Shown here piece by piece: positions 53,234 to 55,894 of a DNA stretch of 55,894 nt. Origin of the DNA: an uncultured Lachnoanaerobaculum sp. (lineage in GTDB: Bacteria; Bacillota; Clostridia; Lachnospirales; Lachnospiraceae). Under the pieces are notes generated by a model. That model saw only the letters and a program-made list of their open reading frames with translations. It was not told where the DNA came from and did not search any database. The position numbers and the translations under genes are program-made. The stretch spans positions 1-55,894 of the forward strand of contig NZ_CALLVU010000025.1 in the NCBI RefSeq assembly GCF_938015485.1, written 5' to 3'. The first letter of the stretch is position 1, and each line of letters opens with the position of its first letter.

Positions 53234-53755
53234 TTAACTTTGTAATTTAGATAAAATTTCTCTATATTTTTTTATTACTTTATCTTCTGTCAAAAACTGA
53301 GTTCCCTTTAATTTATTCTGTTCTTTCGATATAATTTCATTTTTACTTATATCATTATTTTGTATTATTTTTTTTAATTTCTTTTTAAAATTTTTCCATA
53401 TTTTTTTATTATCATGAATCATTTCCAATATCATGTTAATTGAAAATATATCTAGATATTTTAAATCTTTTTCAAACGCACTTATTGTTTTATCTAAAAG
53501 ATGATTATCTTCTAAAGTTTCAGTTAATATATATAGAATATTCCAGTATTTATCATATTTTAAGTTTATATTCTTCACTTCACTTATTGTTGATAGTATT
53601 TTCTCTACTTTTTCTTTTAACCATTTTCTTTCTTCTTTTTTTGAAATATTAAATTTCATATATTGATCAAGATACTCCTCTCTTTGCATATGAAAATAAC
53701 TTCCATTATAATGTAAAAATATTTTTTTTGCTTCACTATAGTCTTTTATAATCAT
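53234..53755 (-). CDS. Unknown protein, candidate immunity of a lost toxin
   Basis: 173 residues, soluble, all-helical look, rich in Lys, Ile and Asn (SEAKKIFLHYNGSYFHMQRE, LDKTISAFEKDLKYLDIF). Not recognised. It is the first gene of the island on the minus strand, upstream of the orphan toxin module, so it should be the immunity gene of a previous module whose toxin is gone. No strong ribosome site is visible; GAAACAATA precedes the ATG. Confidence 0.55.
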   Translation of the reverse strand: MIIKDYSEAKKIFLHYNGSYFHMQREEYLDQYMKFNISKKEERKWLKEKVEKILSTISEVKNINLKYDKYWNILYILTETLEDNHLLDKTISAFEKDLKYLDIFSINMILEMIHDNKKIWKNFKKKLKKIIQNNDISKNEIISKEQNKLKGTQFLTEDKVIKKYREILSKLQS

Positions 53756-53828
53756 TATTGTTTCACCGCTTTCCAGAAACCTTTCTTTTTTTACATACTC
53801 TTGTCACATATGTATTATCTCACAACAA

Positions 53829-53962
53829 AAATTTCATCTATTTTAAAGAAAAAAATTAAAAATTTTAGTTTTACTGTTCTTTTACTGTGAATTTTAGAAA
53901 TATTCTATCTAACCATAAAAAATATTATTTAAAAAGCTCGTATAACATCTATACAGCTCAAA
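53829..53962. repeat. 134-bp direct repeat, right copy
   Basis: Partner of 49466-49599. Similarity stops at 53828 and fades after 53962. It starts about 70 nt upstream of the first island gene. The remainder of 53756-53992 shows nothing else. Confidence 0.92.
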
Positions 53963-53992
53963 AAAATCAATATTTGGAATACAGAAAAAATG

Positions 53993-54042
53993 TAAAAAAA
54001 ACTGCATCTCCTATTTTGTGCCCCAAATTTAGGTGCAGCATA
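53993..54042 (-). terminator. Terminator-like hairpin
   Basis: CTGCATCT at the left pairs (one mismatch) with AGGTGCAG at the right; on the minus strand eight T follow. It is 50-90 nt after the truncated gene at 54094-54318. Confidence 0.55.
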
Positions 54043-54093
54043 AAATAATTTTCTGACATCTTTTTTTTTAAACTGTAATTTTTTATTTATGAT

Positions 54094-54318
54094 TTAATCT
54101 TTTGACTGCTCATTCTTTTCGTTAAAACAATTATTAAAGATTCTTGATTTACACCAATATTCTTTTAGAAATTCATTTTTAAATAATATTTTTAAAGTGT
54201 TAATCAATTTTTCTTCATCTTCAGAAAGACTAATATCTTTTTTATGCAATATTTTATTAAATAGTGCAAGAACACTCGCAACTTTAGTTGTGAGATGAAT
54301 TGCGCGGAAATTTAGCAT
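54094..54318 (-). pseudogene. Truncated gene fused to an insertion-sequence end
   Basis: 74 codons. The first 20 residues are read through the IS-type hairpin at 54266-54303, so they are not natural. The rest (ILHKKDISLSEDEEKLINTL, FKNEFLKEYWCKSRIFNN) looks like real protein of an unknown family. I interpret it as the 3' end of a gene cut by an insertion. Confidence 0.4.
54266..54303. mobile_element. IS200/IS605-type end hairpin
   Basis: A nested inverted structure around CAACTTTAGTTG, with outer arms GCAA and TTGC. On the minus strand it reads GCAATTCATCTC, stem, then TTCTTGC. This AATTCATC-hairpin-TTCTTGC pattern is typical for the ends of IS605-family elements in low-GC bacteria. Confidence 0.6.
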
Positions 54319-54351
54319 AAATAAAAAATATTACTTTTTAGTAGATAATAA

Positions 54352-54531
54352 TGTAAAATATATGGTACAATATCTCTGATGAAAAGGAGGCGTCGAACAA
54401 GCGTAGGCAAACTCATAAATGCAGACTGCAATGGAGCATTAAATATTCTAAAGAAAAGTAAAGTTGTGGACATAAATGTCCTATACAGTAGAGACGACCT
54501 GAACACGCCTAAAAGAATAAGGGTAGCATAG
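54352..54531 (+). pseudogene. C-terminal remnant of TnpB (IS605 OrfB)
   Basis: The plus-strand frame KRRRTSVGKLINADCNGALN continues ILKKSKVVDINVL and ends TPKRIRVA then TAG. NADCNGALNIL carries the last RuvC Asp of TnpB (the usual HADVNGAxNI), and the ending is that of OrfB proteins. Only about 55-60 of the normal 360-400 residues are left, so the element is dead. No TnpA is visible. Confidence 0.8.
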
Positions 54532-54581
54532 AACTATCAAACTTCTTAGAAAATTTTTAAATGTTTTTGAAAATTTTAGAA

Positions 54582-54610
54582 CCCTGCGACTTTAGTCGTG
54601 GGAGGTTCAG
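54582..54610 (+). mobile_element. IS200/IS605-type right end
   Basis: CCC-GCGAC pairs with GTCGT-GGG around TTTA; the sequence then continues GAGGTTCAG. It lies 50 nt after the TnpB stop, the standard place of the right end and the 3' part of the guide RNA. Confidence 0.7.
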
Positions 54611-54666
54611 TATGTTACAATATTGTTATCTCATTATGTTATTATGAATAATCAAAACTTTAAAAT

Positions 54667-54786
54667 ATGATGATTCATGAAACAAATGAAAAAGTATTGG
54701 CTTAAACTTTTCTAAATGTTATGATGAATGAACATTTAGATTGGTTAAGTGTATTAGTTAAAGTTATGAAGGGAGAAATAAAATAA
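54667..54786 (+). pseudogene. Short remnant in front of the dehydrogenase
   Basis: One frame reads MMIHETNEKVLA, a TAA, then TFLNVMMNEHLDWLSVLVKV and a final TAA overlapping the dehydrogenase front. It looks like the end of a gene with one nonsense codon; the family is not recognised. Confidence 0.3.
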
Positions 54787-55649
54787 TAGCTAAAATAGGT
54801 TGGATAGGATTAGGACAAATGGGAACTCCTATGGTAGAAAATTTATTAAAAGGTTCTGTTGATGTGACAGTTTACAATAGAAGTTTTGATAAAACTTTAC
54901 CACTTGTAGAAAAAGGAGCTAAAAACACAAAAAATGTGGAAGAAATTTTTGAACAAAATGACATTATATTTTTTATGATTTCAAATTACAGTGCGGCATT
55001 AGAAGTTTTAAATGAAAATGTCTTGTCAAAAATAAAAGGTAAAAAAATAGTAAATATGAGTACAATTTCACCTACTGAAAGTAAAGCTGTAGGAAAACTT
55101 GTTATTGAAAATAATGGGAAATATATTGAAGCACCGGTATCTGGATCAGTGGGAGCTGCTACTGCTGGAGTTTTATTAATATTAGTTGGTGGAAATGAAG
55201 CTGATACAAAAGATTTATATTCAATTTTTGATATTTTAGGAAGTAAAACATATTATTTTGGAGAATTAGGAAAAGCAACTGGAGCAAAATTAGTATTAAA
55301 TTCTTTACTTGGAATATTTGGAGAAGCTTATAGTGAAGTGTTATTATTAGCACAAAATTTTGGAATAGATACAGAAACTATTGTAAATGCTATTTCAGAT
55401 TCTAGAATGAGTTCGCCACTATTTCAGGAAAAAAAAGATATGTTTACAAACAGAGAATATCCTGCGGCATTTATGCTTAAACATATGACAAAAGACTTGA
55501 AATTATCAAATGAAGAAATCGAAAATAGAAAATTATCATTACCGCTAATTGAAGATACAACTAGAAGTTATTCAGAAGCTTTAGAAGAAGGGTATGGAGA
55601 ACAAGATATGTCGGCTATTTTTGAAATTTTAAGTAAGAAAAATGATTAA
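54783..55649 (+). CDS. Beta-hydroxyacid dehydrogenase (3-hydroxyisobutyrate dehydrogenase family)
   Basis: About 288 residues. The NAD-binding GxGxxG is in KIGWIGLGQMGTPMVENLL, so the protein must begin upstream of the first ATG (54819). Upstream codons down to the in-frame TAA at 54759 contain no ATG, GTG or TTG; a GGGAG site lies 7 nt before ATA-ATA at 54783-54788. So ATA appears to hold the start position. Later motifs: APVSGSVGAATAG (substrate), GELGKATGAKLVLNSL with the catalytic Lys, and MLKHMTKDLKLS. It oxidises a small hydroxyacid with NAD(P); the substrate is unknown. Confidence 0.85.
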   Translation: MIAKIGWIGLGQMGTPMVENLLKGSVDVTVYNRSFDKTLPLVEKGAKNTKNVEEIFEQNDIIFFMISNYSAALEVLNENVLSKIKGKKIVNMSTISPTESKAVGKLVIENNGKYIEAPVSGSVGAATAGVLLILVGGNEADTKDLYSIFDILGSKTYYFGELGKATGAKLVLNSLLGIFGEAYSEVLLLAQNFGIDTETIVNAISDSRMSSPLFQEKKDMFTNREYPAAFMLKHMTKDLKLSNEEIENRKLSLPLIEDTTRSYSEALEEGYGEQDMSAIFEILSKKND

Positions 55650-55680
55650 GATAAAATAAGGAGATAAAATATATATTAAA

Positions 55681-55712
55681 AAATATCAGGAATATTTGCC
55701 TGATATTTTTAA
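55681..55712 (+). terminator. Terminator of the dehydrogenase gene
   Basis: AAATATCAGG (55681-55690) pairs with CCTGATATTT (55699-55708), then T residues, 31 nt after the stop. Confidence 0.85.
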
Positions 55713-55794
55713 TTTTAATGAATTAATTATTTATTATTCAAAGATAAAAAAATATATATACTTGCTATTTTTTTAAACCATTAATTATAATTAA

Positions 55795-55882
55795 TTGCTT
55801 TTTTCTTTTTTTGTGGTATACTTAAGTGAAAAGAAAAATTATAATGATTACAAAAATATAAAAATTAAAAAAAGAAAGGAGG
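55795..55882 (+). promoter_or_regulatory. Promoter and ribosome site of a gene beyond the window
   Basis: TTGCTT (55795-55800), 16-bp spacer, TATACT (55817-55822). At 55875-55882 there is AAAGGAGG, a near-perfect ribosome site, 12 bases before the end of the window. The start codon must be just outside. Confidence 0.7.
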
Positions 55883-55894
55883 CGCTACTTTTTA

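Noticed and set aside
49469..53962. The two 134-bp repeats as a CRISPR array or IS ends
   Set aside because: There are only two copies 4.4 kb apart, with no spacer-repeat pattern, no terminal inverted repeats and no transposase between them.
54312..54506. 64-codon minus-strand ORF opposite the TnpB tail
   Set aside because: It is the antisense shadow of the TnpB remnant, which has a clear family match on the plus strand.
1..55894. tRNA, rRNA and CRISPR arrays
   Set aside because: I looked for the usual conserved segments and for regularly spaced repeats and saw none; a covariance-model scan would be needed to exclude small structured RNAs.

Overview
The window reads as two different genomes joined at about position 43,283-43,289. 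Bases 1 to about 43,285 look like a Lachnospiraceae member (Firmicutes, moderate-low GC, strong GGAGG ribosome sites, hprK-murB-rapZ-whiA-crh order); an oral genus such as Lachnoanaerobaculum is my guess. Bases from about 43,290 to the end are much more AT-rich, with a codon style and gene content (thymidylate kinase, PutP, RlmB, orphan contact-dependent-inhibition modules) that fit Leptotrichia or a close fusobacterial relative, also oral. At the joint a minus-strand glycosyltransferase loses its front and a plus-strand type II secretion/type IV pilus F-protein loses its front, on either side of a run of seven T. The simplest reading is a chimeric metagenomic contig.

Left part. 1-10,430: a decaying field of paralogous membrane-anchored proteins and lipoproteins, all on the minus strand, with two tandem YARHG-domain proteins, a 511-bp near-perfect duplication, swapped C-terminal modules, many gene scraps, and two BspA-like leucine-rich-repeat genes. 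10,600-13,890: aquaporin and a polar amino-acid ABC transporter. 13,905-22,734: an operon ctp-SNF2 helicase-hprK-murB-rapZ-whiA-crh, where the last gene is an HPr-like protein with Ser46 but Glu at position 15, so a Crh-type regulator matched to the HPr kinase in the same operon. 22,840-24,256: a PucR/CdaR-type regulator and a leader with two tandem hairpins. 24,257-31,906: a nitrogen/arginine operon argC-GNAT-argJ-argB-argD-glnA-ANTAR protein-dapF behind one good promoter with an ARG-box-like sequence. 31,988-36,420: accessory genes (RelB plus a truncated PIN toxin, a GHL10-type glycoside hydrolase, an ATC-hydrolase family protein, an Rpn-type nuclease, an orphan RelB). 36,486-43,289: a surface polysaccharide operon with four glycosyltransferases (one cut by the joint), two flippases, an ATP-grasp ligase and a DUF2304 protein.

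Right part. 43,284-47,152: F-protein fragment, tRNA-type O-methyltransferase, EEP-family hydrolase, secreted GHL10 hydrolase, thymidylate kinase. 47,234-49,461: rlmB and putP on the minus strand. 49,466-53,962: an island of orphan CdiA pieces and candidate immunity genes, bracketed by two 134-bp direct repeats that differ at two positions. 53,993-54,610: a truncated gene and an internally deleted IS200/IS605-type element with a TnpB tail. 54,783-55,649: a beta-hydroxyacid dehydrogenase whose Rossmann motif begins before any normal start codon. The window ends at the promoter and ribosome site of a gene that starts just outside.

I saw no tRNA, rRNA or CRISPR array. The most unusual biology is the two accessory fields (1-10,430 and 49,466-53,962), where paralogs appear to exchange modules and leave debris. 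All family names come from reading the translations by eye.
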